A stretch of DNA of 7,935 nt from Candidatus Desantisbacteria bacterium CG1_02_49_89 (GCA_001871075.1 MNUP01000082.1:1-7935), one strand, 5' to 3'. Positions 1-6,740 are shown, counted from the stretch's first letter. The notes: generated by a model not told the origin, from the letters alone. Made by a program: numbers and translations.

Positions 1-591
1 CAGTATGCCGTATTTGCCGTGCTTCATCTGGTGCCTGGGGCCGTACGAGTTGTTGATGCGCAGGCTGCAGACCTTCAGCCCGTACGAATTGGCGTAAAGG
101 AAATGGTATTTTTCGCCCGCGGTCTTGTTGACGCCGTAAACGTCGGTCGGGTTCAGGGGATGCTCTTCGTCAACGGGAACGTATTTCACCCTCCCGTACT
201 GGCCCCTTGTTCCGGCATAAATTATTTTTACTGACGGATTTAGCCTGCGGCATGCTTCGAGGAAGATTATGTTGCCCCTGCAGTTAATGTCCACGTCCAG
301 GAGGGGGTCTGTCATGCTGTCTATGTGGCTGGTCTGGGCCGCTATATGGAATATTATTTCTTTATCTTTTACCGCCTTTCCCAGGACGGCTTCATCCCTT
401 AAATCCCCTATTATTACATCTACTTTATCATTTATATCTTTTATATTAAATAGGCTGCCGCCGTACAGCGGAAGCATAGCGTCAAACACAGACACCTTTG
501 CCCCGCGGCTAACCAGACTTACGGCAAGGTTGCTTCCCAGGAACCCCAGCCCTCCGGTTATCAAAATGTTCTTTTTATCATAAAATTCCAT
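1..591 (-). CDS. NAD-dependent epimerase/dehydratase, extended SDR family (C-terminus beyond window)
   Basis: The frame runs from ATG at 591 to the window edge with no stop: 197 residues, the N-terminal two thirds of a typical 310-350-residue enzyme. It begins with a Rossmann nucleotide-binding motif (ITGGLGFLGSN, residues 10-21, glycines 13, 16 and 19) and an acidic residue at D37 that would bind the NAD ribose. The catalytic region is YAGTRGQYG (125-133) followed by YGVNK (Y152, K156), the SDR Thr/Tyr/Lys set with normal spacing. LRINNSYGPR (177-186) is the usual substrate-side motif. These enzymes epimerise, dehydrate or decarboxylate nucleotide sugars in the cytosol. The substrate cannot be told, because the C-terminal sugar-binding domain is missing. 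The start is supported by AGGA about 10 nt upstream; another ATG just upstream is out of frame. It has its own strong promoter, so it is probably expressed independently of the glycosyltransferase operon before it. Confidence 0.9.
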   Translation of the reverse strand, partial: MEFYDKKNILITGGLGFLGSNLAVSLVSRGAKVSVFDAMLPLYGGSLFNIKDINDKVDVIIGDLRDEAVLGKAVKDKEIIFHIAAQTSHIDSMTDPLLDVDINCRGNIIFLEACRRLNPSVKIIYAGTRGQYGRVKYVPVDEEHPLNPTDVYGVNKTAGEKYHFLYANSYGLKVCSLRINNSYGPRHQMKHGKYGIL

Positions 592-646
592 AAAATCATT
601 ATCCTGTGATCATTGTTCTGTATTCAATACCATCCAAATTTATTCT

Positions 647-675
647 ATTATATCATATTATATTTAAAATGTCAA
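647..675 (-). promoter_or_regulatory. Consensus sigma70 promoter of the epimerase gene
   Basis: On the minus strand, TTGACA (670-675) and TATAAT (647-652) are separated by exactly 17 nt. Both hexamers match the housekeeping consensus perfectly, and TGA just before the -10 gives an extended -10 (TGNTATAAT). The surroundings are AT-rich. Transcription should start near 640, leaving a leader of about 50 nt before the ATG at 591. It lies in the 97-nt gap after the upstream GT2 gene, so the epimerase would have a start of its own besides any read-through. Confidence 0.85.
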
Positions 676-688
676 ACTTTGCGGGATT

Positions 689-1453
689 TCATTCTGAAAA
701 CCTGTATTTTATCAGGGTCCATATGGCTTCCAGCCCGTCCTTCCAGCTTATCTTCTTGCCCTCTTCCATCGAACGGGGCTCGTAGCTTATGGGGATTTCC
801 AATATCCTGTGGCCCCTGCGGCTTATCTTCGCGGTCACTTCAGGGCAGAACTCAAAACGCCTGCATTTCAGGTCTATGCCCTTTATGACATCGGCCCTGA
901 AGGCCTTGTAGCAGGTCGGCTCGTCCGTGATCCTGGTCCCGTAAAGCAGGTTCGTCAGGAAAGAAAGGAACTTGCCGCCCAGGTAAAAACTCCAGTAGGA
1001 TTTCCTGCCGGAACCCGTTATCCTGGAACCGTAAACAACGACGGCTTCCCCTTTTATTATCGGCTCGATCAGTTTCAGGTAATCGTTAGGGTCATATTCA
1101 AGGTCCGCGTCCTGTATGATGACCGCTTCTCCGGTCACTGCCTTAAGCCCGGTCCTTATCGCCATTCCCTTCCCCTGGTTCTTTTCATGAAAAATCACCT
1201 TAATCTCGTCGTGCGTCGTACGTCTTACGTCGTACGTTTTAAGCATATCGCGCATGCAGTCACCAGAATCAACATCTACTTGACTCTTGATACTTGACTC
1301 TTGATACTGTTTAAGGAGCTCCCGCGTGCCGTCGGTTGAGCCGTCGTCAACGATTATGATCTCCTTATCGACCCTGACAGCCCTGACCTTCTCAAGCAGG
1401 CTTAAGATCGTGTTCTTCTCGTTATAAACCGGGATTATCACCGACAGTTTCAT
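689..1453 (-). CDS. GT2 family glycosyltransferase, polyprenyl-phosphate mannose/glucose synthase type
   Basis: A 254-residue cytosolic GT-A glycosyltransferase. It starts MKLSVIIPVYNE, has the nucleotide-binding VDDGSTDGT (35-43), the block HEKNQGKG (89-96) and the metal-binding DxD in QDADLEYDP (D115, D117). It ends with EIPISYEPRS...EGKKISWKDG (219-240), a pattern of bacterial dolichyl/undecaprenyl-phosphate sugar synthases. There are no C-terminal membrane segments, so it probably works at the membrane surface, loading a sugar on undecaprenyl phosphate for a GT-C enzyme, most likely the one encoded just upstream (ATGA overlap, 1450-1453; AGGGG as Shine-Dalgarno). Residues about 50-82 are absent from the usual family layout: they lie between a helix and the IKVIFHEKN strand and are encoded by a 99-bp stretch bounded by two heptanucleotide arrays. 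The catalytic motifs are intact, so the enzyme is likely active. The sugar is unknown. Confidence 0.93.
   Translation of the reverse strand: MKLSVIIPVYNEKNTILSLLEKVRAVRVDKEIIIVDDGSTDGTRELLKQYQESSIKSQVDVDSGDCMRDMLKTYDVRRTTHDEIKVIFHEKNQGKGMAIRTGLKAVTGEAVIIQDADLEYDPNDYLKLIEPIIKGEAVVVYGSRITGSGRKSYWSFYLGGKFLSFLTNLLYGTRITDEPTCYKAFRADVIKGIDLKCRRFEFCPEVTAKISRRGHRILEIPISYEPRSMEEGKKISWKDGLEAIWTLIKYRFSE
1208..1235 (-). repeat. Heptanucleotide array, 4 x GTCGTAC type, inside GT2 gene
   Basis: Four contiguous 7-bp units read on the plus strand as GTCGTGC, GTCGTAC, GTCTTAC and GTCGTAC, followed by GTTTTAA at 1236-1242. On the coding strand the unit is GTACGAC and the array encodes most of TYDVRRTTHD. The same design (four units, then GTTTTRA) recurs at 3061-3095 in the GT4 gene. 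Confidence 0.9.
1279..1306 (-). repeat. Heptanucleotide array, 4 x CTTGAYW type, inside GT2 gene
   Basis: Four contiguous 7-bp units on the plus strand: CTTGACT, CTTGATA, CTTGACT, CTTGATA, so also a perfect 14-bp dimer. It encodes residues Y50 to about Q58 (YQESSIKSQ). A related array in the opposite orientation lies in the intergenic region at 6783-6810. Together with the array at 1208-1235 it bounds a 99-bp stretch, exactly 33 codons. Confidence 0.9.
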
Positions 1454-2640
1454 TTCTTACCCCTGTAGACAGAACTGATGGTATAGCTGGCGAATATGAT
1501 AAGGTACGGCTCTATGGGAAGCCTGTACCTCAGCGACGACACAAAAGCAAGGTTTACGAGCATGGTGTAGAGTATCAGGTAATAAATGAACATCAGGTTT
1601 TTTCTGTTCCAGTAAGTCAGCATCAAGCCGGGTATGAAAAGGAGAAGCACCGGGCCGAAACTCAGCATGCTTATCATATTGTTCCTTTTTGAAAAATACC
1701 GCGGGTCTTCGGTATTGAGGCCGATGTTCCAGAACCTCTTAAACTTGCTCAGGCACAACAACGCGAACCTGCCCGGGTCCTGCCTGATAACCTTCAGGGT
1801 CTCGTTTCGAAGATATTTGTCCCTCTGCACCTCGTCCATGCCTGTTGTGTCGGGAAAATATGAGCACGGGCCGCCGGTTGTGTTCCGGGGATTGTTCCCC
1901 TCCCAGAAGGTCCACCCGCCCATTGTTGAAAGCGGCACAAACCTGCCGAAGGCCATATAGTTCCTGGCAGCCCAGGGAGACAGGACCGCGCATACGAGCG
2001 CCAGGACCACGACAAACGTTCCCAGCGCGTCCCGCGCCTTCATCAGGACGAACAACCCGACCAGGATAAAAATAAGGAAGCCCGCGATCTCCGCCCTGCA
2101 CATGATCACTCCGCCGAACACCAGTGACGCCCACGCGTATTTCCTCGTTATTAAAAGCCACATGAAAAGGCATAGCAGGAATATGTACAGCGTTTCGGTC
2201 AGCACCGCCCCGCTGTAATACACGAAGAACGGGTAAAAAGCGGATATGATCGCCGCGATCCTCCCGACCCTGTGCGCGTGCTCGTCTTCCGCAAAAACAG
2301 TGATCGTGATCAGGTACACGAAAAAGCAGGTCAGCGCCGAGATCACTGCCTGGATGACCCTTACCGCGAAAAGATTGCCGGCCCCGAAGACCTTGTAGAT
2401 CCCCGCCAGGAAAAATGAATACAGCGGCATCCTGTACGCGGTCGGGGCGGTATCGATGATCACGCCCTTGCCGGCGATGATATTGAGCGCCATCTGGTTC
2501 CACTGAAGCGAATCGTCAAAATAGAACAGGCCTGACTCGAGAGTAAAAATGTAAAGCAGGCGCCCTATGAACGCAATGATCGTCAGCAGCAGTACGAACT
2601 GCCAGTCAATGCTTATCTCGATTTCCCGTAAGTCTTTCAT
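1450..2640 (-). CDS. Polytopic GT-C glycosyltransferase, ArnT/PMT (GT39-like)
   Basis: A 396-residue integral membrane protein with about ten hydrophobic segments, the first at residues 16-34. The first outer loop carries YFDDS (D42, D43) followed by WNQMALNIIAGKG, the acidic catalytic-loop pattern of GT-C enzymes that move a sugar from a polyprenyl-phosphate donor outside the cytoplasmic membrane. Other landmarks are AYRMPLY, YSGAVLTETLY, SPWAARNY and, near the end, RYRLPIEPYLIIFASY (371-386). Only the end motif and loop layout are shared with the second GT-C protein (3742-4974), so they are distant paralogues. A GTG two codons upstream (2646) abuts the GGAGG; the ATG at 2640 has correct spacing and is chosen. 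It overlaps the GT4 gene by 35 nt and the GT2 gene by 4 nt, so all three are coupled. The acceptor (protein, lipid A or glycan) and sugar are not evident. Confidence 0.88.
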   Translation of the reverse strand: MKDLREIEISIDWQFVLLLTIIAFIGRLLYIFTLESGLFYFDDSLQWNQMALNIIAGKGVIIDTAPTAYRMPLYSFFLAGIYKVFGAGNLFAVRVIQAVISALTCFFVYLITITVFAEDEHAHRVGRIAAIISAFYPFFVYYSGAVLTETLYIFLLCLFMWLLITRKYAWASLVFGGVIMCRAEIAGFLIFILVGLFVLMKARDALGTFVVVLALVCAVLSPWAARNYMAFGRFVPLSTMGGWTFWEGNNPRNTTGGPCSYFPDTTGMDEVQRDKYLRNETLKVIRQDPGRFALLCLSKFKRFWNIGLNTEDPRYFSKRNNMISMLSFGPVLLLFIPGLMLTYWNRKNLMFIYYLILYTMLVNLAFVSSLRYRLPIEPYLIIFASYTISSVYRGKK

Positions 2641-3745
2641 AGACACCCTCCGTTTTACTTATCATTTTTTCTATGCCGAACTCAGACCCGGCTTTTTTTC
2701 TGCCCGCCTCGCCCATTTTTTTCGCAAGTTCCGGGGAACCCGCAAGCGCTTCGATCGCTTTTTCAAGTGCGGGCACGTCCCCCGGAGGCACGAGCAAACC
2801 GGTCTCCCCCTCAACAACAGCCTCCGGTATTCCCCCGGCCCTGCTCGCTATCACGGGCTTTCCTGACGCCATCGCCTCGATCACGGAAACCGGAAAACCC
2901 TCCCACAGCGACGGCAGAACGAATATGTCTATGGCGGCAAGCACCCGCGGTATCTCGTCCCTGAACCCGGCGAATACGGTGTCGTTGCTCACGCCAAGCT
3001 TATCCGCCAGGTCCTTCAGCTCCCCCTCAAGTTTTCCTTCTCCGACCACCAGAAGCTTCAGTCGTACGTCGGGCGTCGTACGTCGGACGTTTTGAAATGC
3101 CTTAAGGAGAAACTTGTGGCCTTTGACCGCGCGCAGGTTCGCTATAATGCCTAACACCGTATCGCCAGGCGCAAACCCGAAGGCTTTTCTGGCAGCACCC
3201 GCATCAGCACCGCAGGCGGCGGCGGCGAATTTTTCCGCGTTAATGCCGTTGTGTATCGTGATGACCCTTGCCGGATCGATCTTTTCCCTTTCGATGAGCG
3301 CCTTTCTTCCTGCCTCGGAATTTGAGATTATAAGGTTACACAGGCCTGATGTCCATTTGTCTAGAGCCGAATGCCAGGGCTTCCTCCATTTGTCAACACT
3401 CCTCTGGCTGGAAATTATGACCGGAACCCCGCACATCCTGCCGGCTATCCTGCCTGCTATGTTCGCGTGGAAAAGGAACGTGTGAAGTATACCGGGTTTT
3501 TCCTTCCTCAGCATCGGGATAATGCCGCAGAGCGCGGGCAGGTCGGTCCTGGATCCCGCGTTAAGGGTTACCGCCTTAACGCCCAGCTTTTCCGCCTCGG
3601 GGAGCAGCGCTCCGCCGGGTTTTATGGCGCACAGAAAAGGCTCGTATTTATTCCTGTCCAGGCCTTCCAGGAGGGCCAGTATCATGCGCTCGGTACCGCC
3701 TATTTTTGAATCAGTCGTGAAATAAAAGATCTTCGTCCTGCTCAT
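2606..3745 (-). CDS. GT4 family glycosyltransferase (GT-B fold)
   Basis: A 379-residue cytosolic GT-B enzyme of normal length. The N-terminal acceptor domain has the glycine loop GGTER (16-20) and HTFLFHANIAGRIAG (88-102). HNGIN (165-169) marks the domain linker. The C-terminal donor domain has NLRAVKGH (203-210; R205 and K208 would contact the nucleotide phosphate), VVGEG (233-237) and the EX7E motif in WEGFPVSVIE (E282, E290), then ASRAGGIPEAVVEGETGLLVPPGD. It would transfer a sugar from a nucleotide donor to a growing lipid-linked glycan, retaining anomeric configuration. Start ATG at 3745 overlaps the upstream stop (ATGA). The Shine-Dalgarno is weak and distant, so translation probably depends on coupling. 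Residues V220-R228 (VRRTTPDVR) are encoded by a heptanucleotide array, yet blend into the normal family pattern before the LLVVGEG strand. The sugar is unknown. Confidence 0.95.
   Translation of the reverse strand: MSRTKIFYFTTDSKIGGTERMILALLEGLDRNKYEPFLCAIKPGGALLPEAEKLGVKAVTLNAGSRTDLPALCGIIPMLRKEKPGILHTFLFHANIAGRIAGRMCGVPVIISSQRSVDKWRKPWHSALDKWTSGLCNLIISNSEAGRKALIEREKIDPARVITIHNGINAEKFAAAACGADAGAARKAFGFAPGDTVLGIIANLRAVKGHKFLLKAFQNVRRTTPDVRLKLLVVGEGKLEGELKDLADKLGVSNDTVFAGFRDEIPRVLAAIDIFVLPSLWEGFPVSVIEAMASGKPVIASRAGGIPEAVVEGETGLLVPPGDVPALEKAIEALAGSPELAKKMGEAGRKKAGSEFGIEKMISKTEGVYERLTGNRDKH
3061..3088 (-). repeat. Heptanucleotide array, 4 x GTCGTAC type, inside GT4 gene
   Basis: Four contiguous 7-bp units on the plus strand: GTCGTAC, GTCGGGC, GTCGTAC, GTCGGAC, then GTTTTGA at 3089-3095. 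Same design and orientation as the array at 1208-1242. It encodes V220 to R228 of the GT4 enzyme. The two arrays sit in different reading phases, one unit apart, and so both give the peptide VRRTTxD. Confidence 0.9.
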
Positions 3746-4974
3746 GTTTTGGGTTTATCCTTTAATTTCGTCCACAGCATCCATAGCCCGTAAGAGGCAA
3801 AAAGGATCAGGTACGGCTCCACAGGCATCCGGTAACGGATCGTAGCCCTGACAAGCACATGGGTCCCGCAGTAATAAATCATAAAAAAATATAAAAGAGA
3901 AAGTTTTTTCCAGTTCTTAAGCGACATAAAAAAACCGGCAAGCGCAAGCGCGAAAAGCGGTATGGTGTAAGCCGCGCTGGCCGCGACATGCATTGCCGAA
4001 TAAGGCTGGCCCGGGCCGGAAATGCGGTGCGGGAAAGGCCTCCAGAAATTCAGGAGCCTGCGCCCCACATACTTAATGTAAGTAACCGGGTTTTTCTTTA
4101 TGAATTCGATTGCCCTGCCCGCGAGCGTGCGGTTCGTTTCCAGTTCGCCCATATTGCTGAATTCTTCGGGCTTGTAATAATAAGCGACGCCGCTGGGGTC
4201 ATCTTTGAAAGAATCGGGATTGTTGTTTATGTAGAGCGCCTGACCGCTGTCCGTTGAATTCAGGAGGAACGCATGGTGTATCCGGTAATTCCTTATTATC
4301 CAGGGAGAAACAACAGCCGCCATGACCAGGACCATAACCGCAAATTTTACGGCGATCTCCTTTTTCCCGCGGTAGTTCAGGAGCATCCAGGCAAGTATAA
4401 AAACAAAGAAGAGGCTCAAGATCGTCCTGCACAGGACTGCCAGGCCGAGGAACAAACCGCAGAACGCGTAATTGGAAACGGATGGCTTTTCCGTGTCCCT
4501 TGCCAGGAAAAATAAAAAGGATAAGATCAGGAAAAGTGTGAGGCTCTCGGGAGCGAGGTAACCGGAGAAAAATATAAATGTCGGGTACAGCGCCGTGGCA
4601 GCGCACGCGAGAGTTCCCGCCGGCCTGCCGAAAAATCTTTTGCCCGTGTAATAAACCAGCACCGCGGAAACCGAGCTGATCAGGGCGACGGATATTTTTG
4701 CCGCAAGGTAGTTACGCCCGAAAAAGAAGAACGGCACCGAGAGGAACAGCGGGAAAGCGGGCGGGCGCCAGGAATAAAAAAGACCTGACGTGAAAGCGAT
4801 AGGGTTTGCCACCGCGTATCCTTTCCCGCTGATAAGGTTAAGCGCGAGCTGGTCCCACCAGTCATCCCACACGTTCACCGTGTTGTCCAGGCTCAGGATC
4901 CACGCCAGCCTTATCAGAAAAGCTGCCGCCACCGCCGCCAGAAGAAACAATCTTTCCTTTTTATCAGATCCCAA
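3742..4974 (-). CDS. Polytopic GT-C glycosyltransferase, ArnT/PMT (GT39-like), TTG start
   Basis: A 410-residue multi-pass membrane protein. After the first transmembrane helix (about 9-28) comes VWDDWWDQLALNLISGKGY, the acidic outer-loop motif (D37, D38) of polyprenyl-phosphate-sugar-dependent GT-C transferases. Further landmarks are SWRPPAFPLF, YLAPESLTLF, SPWIIRNY and RYRMPVEPYLILFASY (380-395); the last matches the GT-C protein at 1450-2640. It would transfer a lipid-linked sugar on the outer face of the inner membrane. The start is TTG at 4974: GGAGG lies 6 nt upstream, and no in-frame ATG occurs before the first helix or the catalytic loop, so a later start would delete essential parts. 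It overlaps the upstream GT2 gene by 11 nt and the GT4 gene by 4 nt. The likely donor-maker is that GT2 enzyme. Acceptor unknown. Confidence 0.88.
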   Translation of the reverse strand: MGSDKKERLFLLAAVAAAFLIRLAWILSLDNTVNVWDDWWDQLALNLISGKGYAVANPIAFTSGLFYSWRPPAFPLFLSVPFFFFGRNYLAAKISVALISSVSAVLVYYTGKRFFGRPAGTLACAATALYPTFIFFSGYLAPESLTLFLILSFLFFLARDTEKPSVSNYAFCGLFLGLAVLCRTILSLFFVFILAWMLLNYRGKKEIAVKFAVMVLVMAAVVSPWIIRNYRIHHAFLLNSTDSGQALYINNNPDSFKDDPSGVAYYYKPEEFSNMGELETNRTLAGRAIEFIKKNPVTYIKYVGRRLLNFWRPFPHRISGPGQPYSAMHVAASAAYTIPLFALALAGFFMSLKNWKKLSLLYFFMIYYCGTHVLVRATIRYRMPVEPYLILFASYGLWMLWTKLKDKPKT

Positions 4975-5719
4975 TCCCGGCCTCCGTGCCTTTTTTTCTG
5001 TATTTCAGGTTCCCGTCCCTGTATTTTTTCCAGAAATCAGCCATGCTCTTCATTGTGCCCCGGATAAGGCTCCATTTCGCCCCGGAACCCGTTCCCTCCG
5101 CGCGCCTGTAATGGGTCACGCCTGTTTCGGCGATCCTGTACCCGGCGAGCGCGGCTTTTATCACAAGCTCCGAATCGATAAATACCGAGGGGAATTCAAT
5201 ATCGATATGCTCGAGCACTTCCCTTTTGAACAGCTTGAAAGAACAGTTGAAATCGCGGAAACGCAGGCCTGTCATGGCGCGGGTAAGCGAATTATAGACC
5301 CATGACTGGAATTTTCTGCGCCAGTCCTCAACACGGTTGGCCCTGTAGCCGATGACGACATCGTTATCTTTCATCATGGGCAGCAGCTTTTTCAGCTCGC
5401 CGATGTCGAATTGCCCGTCACCGTCCGTGTAGAAAACCAGGTCATATCCGGAACGCCCGGGATCCGTAAAACCGGTCTTGAGGGCCTCGCCGTACCCGCG
5501 GTTGACCGGATGGTGTATGACCCTGACGTTTTTGTGTTTTCCGGCCAGCCTGTCAGCCAGTTCTCCGGTTTTGTCCGGGCTCCCGTCCTCCACGATAGTG
5601 ATCCTGAAATCGCCTGCTACCTCGGACAGGATGGCTATTGCCGCGGAAACCACCCCTTCAAGATTGCCCTCATCCTTATACGCGGGGCAGAAAAAATATA
5701 TAGAAGGTTTTTTATCCAT
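4964..5719 (-). CDS. GT2 family glycosyltransferase, polyprenyl-phosphate sugar synthase type
   Basis: A 251-residue GT-A glycosyltransferase without membrane segments. Motifs in order: YFFCPAYKDEGNL (8-20), VEDGSPDKTGE (43-53), HHPVNRGYGEALKTGF (69-84), the metal-binding DGDGQFD (D99, D101), FNCSFKLFKREVLE (147-160) and VTHYRRAEGTGSG (191-203). FNCSFKLF and HYRR..G.GSG are typical of the DPM1-like/undecaprenyl-phosphate glycosyltransferase branch. It probably charges undecaprenyl phosphate with one sugar for the GT-C protein encoded immediately downstream, whose TTG start it overlaps by 11 nt. It is only distantly similar to the GT2 enzyme at 689-1453 and carries no repeat-encoded insert. 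ATG at 5719 has GAGGGG 11 nt upstream, a rather long spacing. That Shine-Dalgarno lies at the edge of an intergenic palindromic element. First gene of the tightly overlapping block. The sugar is unknown. Confidence 0.93.
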   Translation of the reverse strand: MDKKPSIYFFCPAYKDEGNLEGVVSAAIAILSEVAGDFRITIVEDGSPDKTGELADRLAGKHKNVRVIHHPVNRGYGEALKTGFTDPGRSGYDLVFYTDGDGQFDIGELKKLLPMMKDNDVVIGYRANRVEDWRRKFQSWVYNSLTRAMTGLRFRDFNCSFKLFKREVLEHIDIEFPSVFIDSELVIKAALAGYRIAETGVTHYRRAEGTGSGAKWSLIRGTMKSMADFWKKYRDGNLKYRKKGTEAGIGI

Positions 5720-5740
5720 TTTAAAATTATCCCCTCACCC

Positions 5741-5771
5741 CCCGAACCAGTCGCTACGCTCCGGTTCAGGG
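5741..5771. repeat. Intergenic inverted repeat upstream of GT2 gene
   Basis: CCCGAACC (5741-5748) pairs with GGTTC-A-GGG (5763-5771), eight base pairs with one bulged A and a 14-nt loop. The palindrome lies between two copies of CCCTCACC (5732-5739 and 5797-5804), which could be a duplicated target of an inserted element or chance in C-rich DNA. In the minus-strand transcript the hairpin ends just before the GAGGGG used by the GT2 gene. Confidence 0.6.
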
Positions 5772-5808
5772 CAAGCCCATTCTCTCTATCTACCCACCCT
5801 CACCTCAA

Positions 5809-5860
5809 TCCTCCCCCGTCCCACCCAGAAAGATTGGCGGGTCTTCGACAAGGGGGAGGA
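5809..5860. repeat. Long GC-rich palindrome after RmlD-like gene
   Basis: TCCTCCCCC (5809-5817) is exactly complementary to GGGGGAGGA (5852-5860). The stem continues inward with GTC/GAC (two bulged A's) and an inner CCC-A-CC/GG-C-GGG helix around a 10-nt loop. It sits 20 nt beyond the stop of the RmlD-like gene. No run of T follows on either strand, so it looks more like a REP/MITE-type element than an intrinsic terminator, though it could reduce read-through or stabilise the mRNA 3' end. Confidence 0.6.
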
Positions 5861-5879
5861 AGACTAATGAAGGTATTTT

Positions 5880-6722
5880 TTACTGCAGCCAGTTTTTCAG
5901 ATATTCGCTAAGGGCTTCCTGCCACGGCCTCATTTTGTGCACGCCCAGCAGTTCAAGCTTGTAATTCCTCATCGCTTCCGAATCCGCCCTGGGCGCCGGG
6001 AGCGGGAAAACCGATGAAGGCACCGGCTCCACCGGAGTTTTTTTGCCCAGGATCTTCCCTATCTCCACGGCAACGTCATACCTGCTGCACACGCCGGTGT
6101 TCGCCATGTGGTAAAGGCCGAAATAACCGGTCGTGATCAATTTTTTAATACCTTCCAGAAGATCGCGCGCGTACGTGGGGGTGCCTGTCTTGTCGTTCAC
6201 GGCAAGGATCTTGTCCTTTTCGCCGAACTGCCTTACTATCTTACCGACAAACTTTTTGTCTTTTTCCCTGCCGCCGATCATCCATCCGGCCCTGACGATA
6301 TAGTACCTGTCCAGCAAAAACCGGACTATTTTCTCGCCTTCCCATTTTGCGCGCCCGTAGATATTCGCGGGATCCGGCTGGTCAAATTCCGTATACGGCT
6401 CGGATTTCCCGCCCCCAAAAACTCCCGCAGTGCTGATGTAGATCATTACCGCTCCGGCTTCCTGGCAGGCAAGCGCGACATTCTGCGTCCCCAGCGCGTT
6501 GGTCAGATACGCGTGGTCCGCTTCTTTTTCGCACCTGTCCACATCTGTCTCCGCGGCAAGGTGCAGAACGAATTCAGGCTTCCTTTTTTTGATCTCGTTC
6601 CTGACTTTCACGGGATCCGTTACGTCAAGGGTGTCTATGTCCGTAAGAACGAGCTTCCCGCCGCTGAAAACCTCTTCCAGGTAACTGCCCACCATTCCGT
6701 TAGCGCCGGTCACGAATATCAT
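5880..6722 (-). CDS. RmlD-like NAD(P)-dependent sugar-nucleotide reductase (repeat-free paralogue)
   Basis: A 280-residue extended SDR, the size of dTDP-4-dehydrorhamnose reductase (RmlD). It has TGANGMVGS (G6, G9, G12), acidic D28/D30 after the second strand, HLAAETDVDRCE (54-65) and the catalytic set T98 (ISTAGVFGG), Y122 and K126 (YGRAKWEGE), with the same T-to-Y spacing as RmlD. Later come RAGWMIGG, the NDKTGTPTYARDL substrate region and YHMANTGVCSRYD. Classical RmlD has STDYVFDG; here DY is replaced by AG, so a different 4-keto sugar or another reaction is possible and rmlD is not assigned. AAGGAG lies 5 nt before the ATG at 6722. By my hand alignment it is about 69% identical to the next upstream gene, a clear tandem duplication, but it lacks the roughly 37-residue repeat insert of that copy. 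Probably supplies a nucleotide sugar for the glycosyltransferases that follow. Confidence 0.92.
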   Translation of the reverse strand: MIFVTGANGMVGSYLEEVFSGGKLVLTDIDTLDVTDPVKVRNEIKKRKPEFVLHLAAETDVDRCEKEADHAYLTNALGTQNVALACQEAGAVMIYISTAGVFGGGKSEPYTEFDQPDPANIYGRAKWEGEKIVRFLLDRYYIVRAGWMIGGREKDKKFVGKIVRQFGEKDKILAVNDKTGTPTYARDLLEGIKKLITTGYFGLYHMANTGVCSRYDVAVEIGKILGKKTPVEPVPSSVFPLPAPRADSEAMRNYKLELLGVHKMRPWQEALSEYLKNWLQ

Positions 6723-6740
6723 GCCTTCTCCTTATAAAAT

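Noticed and set aside
809-1297. Plus-strand open frame of 162 codons opposite the GT2 gene
   Set aside because: It has no recognisable motif and lies wholly antisense to a well-supported glycosyltransferase; the same applies to plus-strand frames at 5411-5911, 6108-6737 and 7097-7606.
1739-2503. A second minus-strand frame of 254 codons within the GT-C gene
   Set aside because: Its product is rich in Arg, Gly and Asp with no family motif, a frame-shifted shadow of the GT-C gene, whose own frame shows helices and conserved loops.
2641-2646. GTG at 2646 as start of the GT-C gene
   Set aside because: It touches the GGAGG directly, leaving no spacing; the ATG at 2640 fits.
5809-5860. Intrinsic terminator after the RmlD-like gene
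   Set aside because: The stem is strong but no T-run follows on either strand.
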